DNA from: Lentimicrobiaceae bacterium
GTDB taxonomy: Bacteria > Bacteroidota > Bacteroidia > Bacteroidales > F082
DNA: 60,928 bases
NCBI GenBank assembly: GCA_002708315.1
Contig: PANC01000023.1
Coordinates: forward strand, 1 to 60,928
Direction: 5' to 3'
Below the pieces are notes generated by a model. That model was not told the DNA's origin, did no database searches, and was given only the letters and a program-made list of their open reading frames with translations. The position numbers and the translations under genes are program-made. Of this stretch, positions 52,038 through 60,714 are shown in pieces (position 1 is the first letter of the stretch; every line of letters begins with the position of its first letter).

Positions 52038-52835
52038 TTATTTTGCTGCTAATATTGAATAAACCATTGGTATTTTATTATCTAGGTGTTTAATTCGAAA
52101 TTTATCGGCTTCAATTTTTTTTGTCTTATCAAAACAATCATATGGTGAGTAGTCATATTCTTTTAATTCTTCTAATTTAAGTCCGTTTTTAATTAAACTA
52201 TTTACTACTTCACTCATGCTATGATTCCACATTACATATTCTTGAGTTATGTCAGCAGTTTTATCTGCATAGGTGCCAATTTCCGTTTCTAATATTGGTC
52301 CTGAATTAAAATAACTGTAATCTATTTTATCGAAACTATCATTAAACATCCATACCACAGGATGAAACTCAACAAATATAAATTTACCATCTAATTTGAG
52401 GTATCCAGAAATGATATTTGCCCATTTATTTAAATCTGGAAGCCACCCAATTACGCCATAGCTTGTGAAAATAATATCAAATTGCTTATCCAGATGGTTT
52501 GGTAAGTCATATATGTTACAACATATAAAATTTACTTTTGAATCTTCATCCTTTGCAATTCTTTTTGCATGCTCGATTGCCTTATCTGATATGTCAATTC
52601 CTGTAACATCAGCTCCAAGCCTACCTAGTGAAATAGTATCTTGTCCAAAGTGACATTGCAAATGCAAAATTGATTTCCCTTCAAGGCTACCAAGTAAGTC
52701 TAATTCAATAGATTTCAAGGATGTTTTACCATTTTGGAACCCGTCGAGGTCATAAAATTCAGATTTTATATGTACATCTGTTCTATTATTCCATGAATGG
52801 CGATTTATTTCCAAATATTCATCTTCCATTACCAT
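52038..52835 (-). CDS. SAM-dependent methyltransferase, class I
   Basis: A 265-residue Rossmann-fold methyltransferase. Motif I is KSILHLQCHFGQDTISLGRLGADVTGIDIS (HLQCHFGQDT in place of the classical GxGxG), with motif II FDIIFTSYGVIGWLPDLNKW and motif III KFIFVEFHPVVWMF. Proteins with the HLQCHFGQDTL signature are common small-molecule methyltransferases of unknown substrate. The start could be either of two close Met codons (M1 or M3). It is transcribed alone. Confidence 0.88.
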   Translation of the reverse strand: MVMEDEYLEINRHSWNNRTDVHIKSEFYDLDGFQNGKTSLKSIELDLLGSLEGKSILHLQCHFGQDTISLGRLGADVTGIDISDKAIEHAKRIAKDEDSKVNFICCNIYDLPNHLDKQFDIIFTSYGVIGWLPDLNKWANIISGYLKLDGKFIFVEFHPVVWMFNDSFDKIDYSYFNSGPILETEIGTYADKTADITQEYVMWNHSMSEVVNSLIKNGLKLEELKEYDYSPYDCFDKTKKIEADKFRIKHLDNKIPMVYSILAAK

Positions 52836-52885
52836 TTTAGATATAATTAGTTTGCTTACTCTGTGGCTTGAGTTAAAAATTATTT

Positions 52886-53422
52886 CTACTTCATTTCCAT
52901 GTCAAATGCCTGTTCATGCTGCAAAGATATGTCTGTATGATGATGAACCAGTCTCCATATTCCATCTTCTAAGTGAAAAATATTTGTGGCTCTATGATTT
53001 ACATTTACAAGTTTTCCATCAGGTCCAATATTTGTACCTTGTTCAACACAGGTAACATATCCAACATCATTACCAGCAAATACATTCATATTGGCACATA
53101 CAATTTTGCCTCCTAATTTCATTTCGGATACTTCTTTAAAATTTTTACCAATTTCATCCCAACCTTTTAAGTATCCTCCAAAAGGTCCCATGAAAGTAAT
53201 TGAATCAGAATGTGACCAAAGTTTATTCAATGGTTCAAAATTGCCCATAAACATTTCGTTTAGTCCAGCATAAAGTTTATTATTAGCTTCAATAACTTCT
53301 TCAGTTCTCATATTTTTAGTTTTTAAATTTTTCATTGATTTTAGCTTGTTATCGCAGGAATTAACAGATATAATAGTAGCAATAACCAATATTGGTAATG
53401 ACAAGTATAATAAATTTTTCAT
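52886..53422 (-). CDS. Exported NTF2-fold (SnoaL-like) lipoprotein
   Basis: 178 residues from the chosen ATG (MKNLLYLSLPILVIATIISVNSCDNK), giving a lipobox VNSC at about residue 23; an ATG five codons upstream is also possible. The mature domain follows the SnoaL/NTF2-like fold: VIEANNKLYAGLNEMFMGNFEPLNKLWSHSDSITFMGPFGG, then GWDEIGKNFKEV, and the final strands VNVNHRATNIFHLEDGIWRLVHHHTDIS. The HHH near the end could shape the pocket. The substrate is unknown. It is close to a second NTF2-like gene (53480-53893), 57 bp apart, same strand. Confidence 0.82.
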   Translation of the reverse strand: MKNLLYLSLPILVIATIISVNSCDNKLKSMKNLKTKNMRTEEVIEANNKLYAGLNEMFMGNFEPLNKLWSHSDSITFMGPFGGYLKGWDEIGKNFKEVSEMKLGGKIVCANMNVFAGNDVGYVTCVEQGTNIGPDGKLVNVNHRATNIFHLEDGIWRLVHHHTDISLQHEQAFDMEMK

Positions 53423-53479
53423 AATATATTCATTCAATATTTTAATCGAATTATCACATAATTATTTTAAAGATAACCG

Positions 53480-53893
53480 CTATAAAACAAGTTCTGCTGA
53501 TCCTTTGGCATATGTAAAAGAATCAGACCAATAATTAGTCCATCTAAGTTTTCTGTCTATACCCCTTTCAATAATCCATTGCTCACCCACCTCACTTACA
53601 ATTCTATTTCCATTTTCTTTAATTGTTGCCTCCCAGTGAACAATCCCATTTACCTGAACGCGTTCAGGATTTTCTGAGAGAACTTTAATTGATAAATCAC
53701 CCACCCATTCGTGTACTTCATCGCAAAGTGAACGATGTAATTCTTGATGTGCCTCAAGTTTCAGCCATGAACCATTGGGAGCAAGAACTCCAGGGTTCAC
53801 AAATAAATGCTCGGCCATTGAACCATTAACACCACTTTTGACAATTTTCCAAAAATCATACCCTAGATTTTGAATTTCTTTTTCATTAATCAT
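53480..53893 (-). CDS. Cytoplasmic NTF2-fold (SnoaL-like) protein
   Basis: A 137-residue protein without a signal peptide. The NTF2-like layout is visible: an N-terminal helix (NLGYDFWKIVKSGVNGSMAEHLFVNPGVLAPNGSWLKLEAHQELHRSL) and curved-sheet strands (VHEWVGDLSIKVLSENPERVQVNGIVHWEATI, then EQWIIERGIDRKLRWTNYWSDSF). It resembles small SnoaL-like or ketosteroid-isomerase-like enzymes; no catalytic Asp/His pair can be fixed from sequence alone. It is upstream of the exported NTF2-fold gene and probably read with it. Confidence 0.65.
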   Translation of the reverse strand: MINEKEIQNLGYDFWKIVKSGVNGSMAEHLFVNPGVLAPNGSWLKLEAHQELHRSLCDEVHEWVGDLSIKVLSENPERVQVNGIVHWEATIKENGNRIVSEVGEQWIIERGIDRKLRWTNYWSDSFTYAKGSAELVL

Positions 53894-54020
53894 AGCTTTA
53901 GTTTTTAAAATTTATGTAATCTACTGATATTTTTGGTAAAATAAAAATTGTTTGATTAACAATGGGTTTCGAGTAAATAAGCACTCTCATTTATTCATAT
54001 ATTAATTCAGTTTTAATTTC

Positions 54021-55295
54021 TCATTTTCGCTTTTTGTGTCTGTCTTTATAATTTGATGATTGTGATTTCTTTTTATTTCTTGCGGCAAAATATTCTTGCT
54101 TTCTTTGTGCTTTCTGCTTTTCAAATACTTTTTTTTCCTCAGCTGTCATTGGATTGTCAGTTTGAGGATAAGGATGTTCATTAATAACCTCAATTTTCTT
54201 GTTTATTAATTTTTCAATGTCTTTTATATAAGAATTTTCTTCGGGTTCACAAATAGATATGGATACACCTTCATCTCCAGCTCTGCCAGATCTTCCAATC
54301 CTATGAACATAGGTTTCCGCTATATTTGGGATATCATAATTGATAACATACCTCAATTTATCGATGTCAATTCCTCGTGCTGCAATATCAGTGGCAACTA
54401 AAACACTTATTTCTCCACTTTTAAATTGCTTTAGGGCTTTTTGTCTTTGATTTTGCGCTTTGTCACCATGTATGGCTGCTGTTTTGATTTTCTGTTTCTT
54501 TAGATTACGAACTATTTTGTCAGCACCATGCTTAGTTCTGGAAAATAACAGTACCTGATTAATTTTATGATGCCTAAGAATATGAAATAGTAAATCTTTC
54601 TTGTTCAACCTGTTGGTGTAGTAGAGATACTGATTAATGGTTTCAGCAGTGGAAGAAACAGGGTTTACTTCGACTTTAATAGGGTTTTGTAAGATTTTCT
54701 TTGATAGATCGACAATATTATTTGGCATTGTTGCTGAAAAGAATAGAGACTGTCGGTTGTGTGGTAACTTTGAAATTATCTTTCGAATATCATGAATAAA
54801 TCCCATATCAAGCATTCTATCAGCTTCATCTAACACGAAATATTCAATATCTTTCAGTTTAATATAGCCCTGATCCATAAGGTCTAAAAGTCTACCTGGC
54901 GTGGCAACAAGAATATTAACTCCTCTGCGCAGCGCTTGGGTTTGAGCACTCTGATTAACACCTCCAAAAATAACTGTATTTCTTATTCGTGTATGTTTAC
55001 CATAGGTTGAAAAACTATCTCCTATTTGAATAGCCAATTCACGAGTAGGAGTTATAATGAGTGCGTTTATTTTGAGTGGGCTATTGTTCTGTTTGCGATT
55101 ATGAAATAAGTGCTGCAATATTGGAATGGCAAAAGCTGCAGTTTTACCTGTACCAGTTTGCGCACTTCCTAAAACATCTTTTCTATTTAGTATAAGAGGA
55201 ATGGCTTTCTCCTGTATCGATGTAGGCACAGAATATTTTTCTTCATTTAGAGCCTTTAAAATTGGCTCAATAATTCCCAAATCTTTAAATTGCAT
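54021..55295 (-). CDS. RhlE-type DEAD-box RNA helicase
   Basis: A 424-residue ATP-dependent RNA helicase. Seen: F-motif FKDLGIIEPILKAL, Q motif YSVPTSIQEKAIP, Walker A SAQTGTGKTAAFAIPIL, PTRELAIQI, TPGRLLDLM, motif II VLDEADRMLDMGFI, SAT, TDIAARGIDIDKL and HRIGRSGRAG. The tail is basic (RNKKKSQSSNYKDRHKKRK). Order and length match RhlE. These proteins support ribosome assembly and RNA turnover in the cold. It has classical DEAD, unlike the DEVD helicase at 27015. Confidence 0.94.
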   Translation of the reverse strand: MQFKDLGIIEPILKALNEEKYSVPTSIQEKAIPLILNRKDVLGSAQTGTGKTAAFAIPILQHLFHNRKQNNSPLKINALIITPTRELAIQIGDSFSTYGKHTRIRNTVIFGGVNQSAQTQALRRGVNILVATPGRLLDLMDQGYIKLKDIEYFVLDEADRMLDMGFIHDIRKIISKLPHNRQSLFFSATMPNNIVDLSKKILQNPIKVEVNPVSSTAETINQYLYYTNRLNKKDLLFHILRHHKINQVLLFSRTKHGADKIVRNLKKQKIKTAAIHGDKAQNQRQKALKQFKSGEISVLVATDIAARGIDIDKLRYVINYDIPNIAETYVHRIGRSGRAGDEGVSISICEPEENSYIKDIEKLINKKIEVINEHPYPQTDNPMTAEEKKVFEKQKAQRKQEYFAARNKKKSQSSNYKDRHKKRK

Positions 55296-55418
55296 TCTTC
55301 ATTTTTTTTAATTCAGTAATTGATTATATAGGGATCAGTAATAACATTTAAGTTATGAGAAGTGAAATTACATTAATCCTAATTTTAAAGTGGCAATATA
55401 CAAAATGCAAATAAAAAA

Positions 55419-55444
55419 GTGGTCTGAGTTTTAATCTAGACCAC
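55419..55444 (-). terminator. Probable intrinsic terminator of the DUF1254 gene
   Basis: Arms GTGGTCT (55419-55425) and AGACCAC (55438-55444) enclose a 12-nt loop. Read on the minus strand the stem is followed by TTTTTTAT, as expected for termination downstream of the gene ending at 55565. Confidence 0.6.
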
Positions 55445-55564
55445 CCTTTAACTTATGATATAAAAACTATCGTAAAGCTTTAAAATTAATTTATCAAAAG
55501 ATAAGTAATATTCAGGAAACAAATAAAATAGTCCGCAAGCTGTACCCTAAATCGGAACCTGATA

Positions 55565-56602
55565 TTATTTAACTTCTCTGATTAGTTGAGTTGGGTCATA
55601 CCCTTCTTCATTTGAGCTGACCTGTTTACTTGGTCCATAATGTCTCATTAAAACATTAAATTTCCCAGTATTATTTCCTTCTCTAATTGGTATATTATTT
55701 GGTTGTCCATCACATCCAAATCTAATTGTAAAAGTTCCATCAGTATTTTTCTCCGGGTTCATCTCACTTGAAATATTCGCCACATCATTAAACATATACC
55801 CGTCACCATTGTATACAGTTGCCGACCAAAAATCTCTTGATTGAGGATCAATAAAAGTCATCTCATAACAACCATCGGTACTCATATAATTACTAGTTTG
55901 ATAAATATTATCCTCAACCATAGCACCACCCCAGCCACCAGCAGCACCAACATAATTCATATATGGTGTTTGACCGCTTTCTTTATTTGAAAATGCTTTT
56001 GATTGATCATAACCATTACTAAAAGCTTTATTACCAGCTTCAGCAACCTTACTGAAGGATTCTTTATCCCAGTTTTTTACCATAAAAGGTTTTGAACTAT
56101 TAAACTCTGCTTTAATATTTCTTCTTGCTTGATCATCTAAAGATCTTACGATAACGAAAGCATGTGTAGTTTTAGCCGTTAATTTATGCCTTCCAGGACC
56201 ATAAATCATTAATTGAGTTTCGTGATTTTCATCTACTACTTGAATAGAAACATATTTATCAGTTTCTGGAATAGTAATGTAAATACCATCAGTCATATCA
56301 AAAACAGAAGTAGCATAATAAGTATCTCTATTCATTCTAACAACAAATTGTTTTGATGGATCACTTGGAGCTACAGGCATCTCTAAAAATTTATTAATCC
56401 CCCCAGCTTTTTTAATAATTGCATCAAAACGTAAATTTGTATAAGCTTGAGGAAAATTATCTTCAGTTACAATGATTGGAGACATTTCATTTTTTTCTAT
56501 CTCAACCTTTGAATCTCCGGATTCTTTTTTAGTGTTTATATCGCATGATATAATCAATCCGATAATGAGAGTTATGGATAATAAAAGGTTTAATTTTTTC
56601 AT
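55565..56602 (-). CDS. DUF1254/DUF1214 domain lipoprotein
   Basis: A 345-residue exported lipoprotein with lipobox LIISC at about residue 20. A DUF1254 domain occupies about residues 40-160 (NFPQAYTNLRFDAIIKKAG, then FVVRMNRDTYYATSVFDMTDGIYITIPETDKYVSIQVVDENHETQLMIYGPG). A DUF1214 domain lies near the C-terminus (about 250-335: FWSATVYNGDGYMFNDV, then NTDGTFTIRFGCDGQPNNIPIREG, then FNVLMRHYGPSKQV). This pairing is a widespread bacterial family of unknown function. It is a single gene followed by a hairpin terminator. Confidence 0.88.
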   Translation of the reverse strand: MKKLNLLLSITLIIGLIISCDINTKKESGDSKVEIEKNEMSPIIVTEDNFPQAYTNLRFDAIIKKAGGINKFLEMPVAPSDPSKQFVVRMNRDTYYATSVFDMTDGIYITIPETDKYVSIQVVDENHETQLMIYGPGRHKLTAKTTHAFVIVRSLDDQARRNIKAEFNSSKPFMVKNWDKESFSKVAEAGNKAFSNGYDQSKAFSNKESGQTPYMNYVGAAGGWGGAMVEDNIYQTSNYMSTDGCYEMTFIDPQSRDFWSATVYNGDGYMFNDVANISSEMNPEKNTDGTFTIRFGCDGQPNNIPIREGNNTGKFNVLMRHYGPSKQVSSNEEGYDPTQLIREVK

Positions 56603-56774
56603 AATTGCTTTATTGTTTATTGTTGTTTAATGTTTTTATTCCACTTGCTATGAATATCAATAAGGAGATATCATAACAAATCTTGTTTTGATATATATTC
56701 ACTCTTTAAATATATATGTTTTTTAACGTATAATTAACCGAAATAATATATTAATCCAGCTTTTTAATGATTTT

Positions 56775-57962
56775 TTACTCATCTTTCACTAGTCTAAATC
56801 CTATATGTTGCATTCCTGTGTCTGGAGACAATCTCATTCTTCTTGAATTTCTATAACCTGAACACCAATTATCATGGCATAAAAATGAACCTCCACGCAC
56901 TACCTTGTTTGTTGCATATGGATTATTAATTTCTGTGCTTCCCCTAGGGCCCTGAGGGTTATATGTAATGTTATTTGCATTTTTAAGATCATTATAATAA
57001 TAGGGGCTATACCAATCGTTTGTCCACTCCCATACATTACCTGCTATATCATATAGTCCATAGTCATTTGGAGGAAATGACTTTACGGGTGCAATATTCT
57101 CAAAACCATCAAGTGTAGTATTTGTGTATGGAAAATCTCCTTGTAAAAAATTTCCTTTCCAATTTCCTGTATCAAAAGTTTCATTACCCCAAGGATACAT
57201 TGTTCCATTTCTTCCACCTCGCATTGCATATTCGTATTCTGCTTCTGTTGGTAATCTCTTGCCCATCCATTTAGCATAAGCCATAGCATCATACCAAGAT
57301 ACTTGTGTAACTGGTAAGTTTTTGATTTCATTTATGGAAACTGTGTTACCATCAGGATTTTTCCAAAATGCTCCTTGTGTAAACACCCACCAGTTGCTTG
57401 GGTTATTTTTATCCACCTTCTCATCTACAAGATGAAATACTAATGCTCCTGCCTTTAATTGTTCATCTGAAGGTTTTGGAGTTCCTTCTGGTAATTGCTT
57501 TTTTAATTCTTCCCAATTAATATCATACTCTGCAACTGTTTTATAGTTTGTGGCATTAATAAACTCCATGTACTGGCCAATGGTTACTTCGTGTTCGTCC
57601 ATATAAAAATCGTCAATCTGGACAAGGTGTTTAGGAAATTCATCTCCTTGTGGAAGGGCCGTCGCAGGCATTTCATTATCCTCCTTGGGGAAATCTCCCC
57701 CCATCTGAAATTTTCCTCCCTTTATGAATACCATTCCCGTTTTAGATGATGATTTCTTGGCTGACGGTTTTATTAATTTTATGGCATCCATAAAGTTTTT
57801 TTCCAAAAATTCTTTACCCAATAAACTATCTGTTAATGAACAGGAATGATTTTCATTGACTGCAGTATCAGAATTTTTAAGCGGATCACATGAAATTATA
57901 GTCAATCCTAAGAATAATAAAATGTAAAATGCCTTATTTTTTATTTTAAAACTAAAGGCCAT
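56775..57962 (-). CDS. Lipoprotein of the formylglycine-generating enzyme (SUMF1) family
   Basis: 395 residues from the chosen ATG (signal MAFSFKIKNKAFYILLFLGL with lipobox IISC at 25; an ATG nine codons earlier is possible). The FGE-sulfatase domain is complete: MVFIKGGKFQMGGD, PKHLVQIDDFYMDEHEVTIG, NLPVTQVSWYDAMAYAKWMG, KRLPTEAEYEYAMRGG, GNVWEWTNDWYSPYY, VRGGSFLCHDNWCSGYRNSR and SPDTGMQHIGFRLV. LCHDNWC keeps two cysteines five residues apart, as in the CHRSYC copper/active-site pair of formylglycine-generating enzymes. Gliding proteins GldJ/GldK share this fold, but here the cysteines suggest real enzyme chemistry (inference). No sulfatase is in the window. Confidence 0.85.
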   Translation of the reverse strand: MAFSFKIKNKAFYILLFLGLTIISCDPLKNSDTAVNENHSCSLTDSLLGKEFLEKNFMDAIKLIKPSAKKSSSKTGMVFIKGGKFQMGGDFPKEDNEMPATALPQGDEFPKHLVQIDDFYMDEHEVTIGQYMEFINATNYKTVAEYDINWEELKKQLPEGTPKPSDEQLKAGALVFHLVDEKVDKNNPSNWWVFTQGAFWKNPDGNTVSINEIKNLPVTQVSWYDAMAYAKWMGKRLPTEAEYEYAMRGGRNGTMYPWGNETFDTGNWKGNFLQGDFPYTNTTLDGFENIAPVKSFPPNDYGLYDIAGNVWEWTNDWYSPYYYNDLKNANNITYNPQGPRGSTEINNPYATNKVVRGGSFLCHDNWCSGYRNSRRMRLSPDTGMQHIGFRLVKDE

Positions 57963-58108
57963 ATTATATTTGCTGGGACATAATTTCACTATATTACATT
58001 ATGATGCTCGTGTGATTTTAAAATAGGTTTAAAGAATCTTGATAATATAAATCTATCTGTGTTTATTAAATGTTATCAAAGATAAATATTTTCATGTTTG
58101 TAATATTA

Positions 58109-59566
58109 TTATCTTAATATCACCTTGGAAGTGGAAGTTGAGTTGCTTGTTTTAACAACAACGAAATATATGCCTGGTGGTTGATCTAAATGTATTTGAG
58201 CATTGGACGTCAGATCATCATTGGAAAAGACCAATTCACCAATTGTATTATATATTTTTATTGAAGAAGTAGATGTGTTTACCGTCTCAATATTTATGGT
58301 TCCCGCAGAAGGGTTAGGATAGATAAACGTATTCTCATTGCCTTCATCAAACGCTATTTCTACTGAAGTGGTGACAAGCATATTTTTATAAACTCTTGGC
58401 TTAAAAATATCTGTAGTTGCTTGATTTGCAATACCCGTAACAATCATATCAAGATCGTTATCACCATCAATATCACCAATTGCTGTGGTTGATACATAAA
58501 CTCTTACCAGTGAGTCTACCAGGTTAAAATTGTTATTTCCCAAATTTTCGTAGATGTGCGCTGCCACACCCGCTCCTCCAGTAGCACCAGTAACAAACAC
58601 ATCTAAATCATTATCATTGTCAAAATCAGCAAAATCGACTGTCCCAATAAAGCATCCTATAAAAGGAGTATTTGTTTCTAAACTAAATACCCCGCTTCCA
58701 TCATTTAGATATAATTGACAGACATACTCAAAAGATTCATTCATCCCATTTAGGAGTATGTCCATATCACCATCTCCATCAGAGTCACCAGCACAAATAT
58801 TACTATTTTCAACTCCATCAAAAGGTGTATTATTAACCAAACTAAAATTGCCTAAGCCATCATTTTCATATAAGCTGGTCTTTTTTTCACCATTGTTATC
58901 TGTTCCCGTAATGATTAGATCCATATCGTTATCGTTATCCATATAGAAAAAAGTTGAGGAAAATCCTCCTATAAAAGGAGTTGACGCTACTTCAGTGAAA
59001 ACTCCAGTACCATCGTTAAAATATAGTTTCGAGAATATCGTATTATTATTATCCAGCCCACACATAAAAACATCCAAATCTCCATCGTTGTCAATATCTT
59101 CAAAGTCAACATCTCCTCCTAAGCTTCCTTCAAATGGGGCACTGGGGTCTAACGTATAATTTCCTGAGCCATCATTGAGATAAAAATTAGCATAATAGAC
59201 CGGACTGCCATCTCTTCCAGTTAGCATTAAATCCAAATCTCCATCTCCATCAACATCGGCAAACTCTATATCACCACCTTCAGTATTATTAGATAGTCCC
59301 GTATCGTTTATTTCAGTGAAAATGCCCAGGCCGTCATTGCTGTATAATGTGGTTTTCCGATCAGCCAATTGAGCATTGGCACCTGTAATTATCAAGTCAA
59401 GATCGCCGTCGTTGTCAATATCGGCCATGGCACAAGAGCCTTGTCTGGAATCATATAAGTTGTTTACTGTTGTGTCTTCCTGTAAATTGATATTCTGCGC
59501 AATACTTGCTACAGAAAAAAGAATAAGTACGAGTTGTAAATACAATAGTTTCATTTTCAAATTCAT
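58109..59566 (-). CDS. FG-GAP/VCBS-repeat protein with type IX secretion sorting domain
   Basis: A 485-residue secreted protein. Signal peptide to about residue 23 (LVLILFSVASIAQ). Seven beta-propeller-type repeats spaced about 55 residues apart each carry a DxDxDG-like calcium loop followed by DL-I-TG: DIDNDGDLDLIITG, DVDGDGDLDLMLTG, DIDNDGDLDVFMCG, YMDNDNDMDLIITG, DSDGDGDMDILLNG, DFDNDNDLDVFVTG and DIDGDNDLDMIVTG. The last 75 residues are a Por-type (type A) C-terminal sorting domain: FIYPNPSAGTINIE, SIKIYNTIGELVFS, and PPGIYFVVVKTSNS, then VILR. It should be exported through the type IX system and attached at the cell surface or released. Confidence 0.93.
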   Translation of the reverse strand: MNLKMKLLYLQLVLILFSVASIAQNINLQEDTTVNNLYDSRQGSCAMADIDNDGDLDLIITGANAQLADRKTTLYSNDGLGIFTEINDTGLSNNTEGGDIEFADVDGDGDLDLMLTGRDGSPVYYANFYLNDGSGNYTLDPSAPFEGSLGGDVDFEDIDNDGDLDVFMCGLDNNNTIFSKLYFNDGTGVFTEVASTPFIGGFSSTFFYMDNDNDMDLIITGTDNNGEKKTSLYENDGLGNFSLVNNTPFDGVENSNICAGDSDGDGDMDILLNGMNESFEYVCQLYLNDGSGVFSLETNTPFIGCFIGTVDFADFDNDNDLDVFVTGATGGAGVAAHIYENLGNNNFNLVDSLVRVYVSTTAIGDIDGDNDLDMIVTGIANQATTDIFKPRVYKNMLVTTSVEIAFDEGNENTFIYPNPSAGTINIETVNTSTSSIKIYNTIGELVFSNDDLTSNAQIHLDQPPGIYFVVVKTSNSTSTSKVILR

Positions 59567-59694
59567 TTAATACATTAAAAAATAGCAAAATGCAAATATG
59601 ATTATTTATTAATTTAAAATCTTCACGCTTAAGGATGAAAACATGTTAAATGTTGTTAAGAGGAAGGCAAAAGTAATTTATTTTCTAGTGTCTT

Positions 59695-60681
59695 CTACAT
59701 TAAAAAGCCATGCGTATCCTTGATTTGTTCAGGTATATCAGAATCATCAATCATCTCACGCAGATCTATCTCGATTCCTCGTGATATAGCCGTTATGGGA
59801 ACATCATTATATGTCCCCTCGAAAGGATTTTCAGAATAATCACCAATCTTTTCCATTAAACCAAACACCCAACAAATCAGACCGGTTAAAAATGGAATGG
59901 CCCAAAACTCAATGCTAACCCTATTACCCATAACATCTAAAAGTCCAAAGGGAACGAATACACAAAAAAGAATAGTAAGCCATACTGATCCCGTTACATA
60001 TTGCCTGGGAAACGGAAAATTTTTTATTCTCTCTGACTTACCTTGACCATCATAAAAATTAGCAATTAATTTATGAAACTCCATGTGTCTAAAATCCTCA
60101 TAATATTCTTTATCCCTTAACTCTTGGAGTCTTAAGGATTGTATTTTAAGAAGCTGGGCAGCTTTATTGGTTTTTCCATCCAATTCAGAAATTTCTTCAG
60201 TGGATAAATAATTGGAAAGTGCTTTATCTAAATTCCGATTATAGCCTTCAGAAACATGCGGTGCATAGACCCCTTTAACTCTTTGCTCAAAATGCTCCCA
60301 TTCTTTACTTAACCTAAGTTGATGCCTCAAAATAGTTATCCAAGCTATATGTCTATAAATAAGTTCTTTTTGTATTTGTGATTTGTTTTCTCCTTGAACA
60401 AATGTGATTACCGCAACAGAAAAAGTTCTACTATTATTTACAATACTTCCCCAAATTTTTCGTGCTTCCCAAATTCTATCATATGAGCTATTATTCTTAA
60501 AGCCCAAATAAAACGCCACAGCGATACCTATTAAGCCCAATGGTGCCCATGGTAGTGAAATATAGATTTGTGTGAAATATGAAAAGCTGGTTATAACTAA
60601 ACCATACAGCACTCCATAAATAAATGGTTCTTTAGACCAATTAAAAGTCATCCAAAAGCCATAACGTCTTTTTACGTACAT
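59695..60681 (-). CDS. Bestrophin-family anion channel protein
   Basis: A 328-residue membrane protein of the bestrophin/UPF0187 family. Characteristic segments: the N-terminal FWMTFNWSKEPFIYGVLYGLVITSFSYF; FYLGFKNNSSYDRIWEARKIWGSIVNNSRTF (the family's most conserved stretch, about residues 58-88); and the C-terminal ICWVFGLMEKIGDYSENPFEGTYNDVPITAISRGIEIDLREM, with acidic residues near the expected calcium clasp. The length is normal for bacterial homologues, which form pentameric ion channels. It is a single gene with a promoter element upstream. Confidence 0.92.
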   Translation of the reverse strand: MYVKRRYGFWMTFNWSKEPFIYGVLYGLVITSFSYFTQIYISLPWAPLGLIGIAVAFYLGFKNNSSYDRIWEARKIWGSIVNNSRTFSVAVITFVQGENKSQIQKELIYRHIAWITILRHQLRLSKEWEHFEQRVKGVYAPHVSEGYNRNLDKALSNYLSTEEISELDGKTNKAAQLLKIQSLRLQELRDKEYYEDFRHMEFHKLIANFYDGQGKSERIKNFPFPRQYVTGSVWLTILFCVFVPFGLLDVMGNRVSIEFWAIPFLTGLICWVFGLMEKIGDYSENPFEGTYNDVPITAISRGIEIDLREMIDDSDIPEQIKDTHGFLM

Positions 60682-60706
60682 AAATTGAAAATTTAGTTTA
60701 GAAAAT

Positions 60707-60714
60707 CAAAAATA
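60707..60714 (-). promoter_or_regulatory. Candidate -7 element (TATTTTTG) of the bestrophin gene
   Basis: TATTTTTG on the minus strand matches TAnnTTTG exactly and lies 25 bp before the ATG at 60681. The remaining 214 bp to the window end hold no recognisable gene. Confidence 0.4.
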
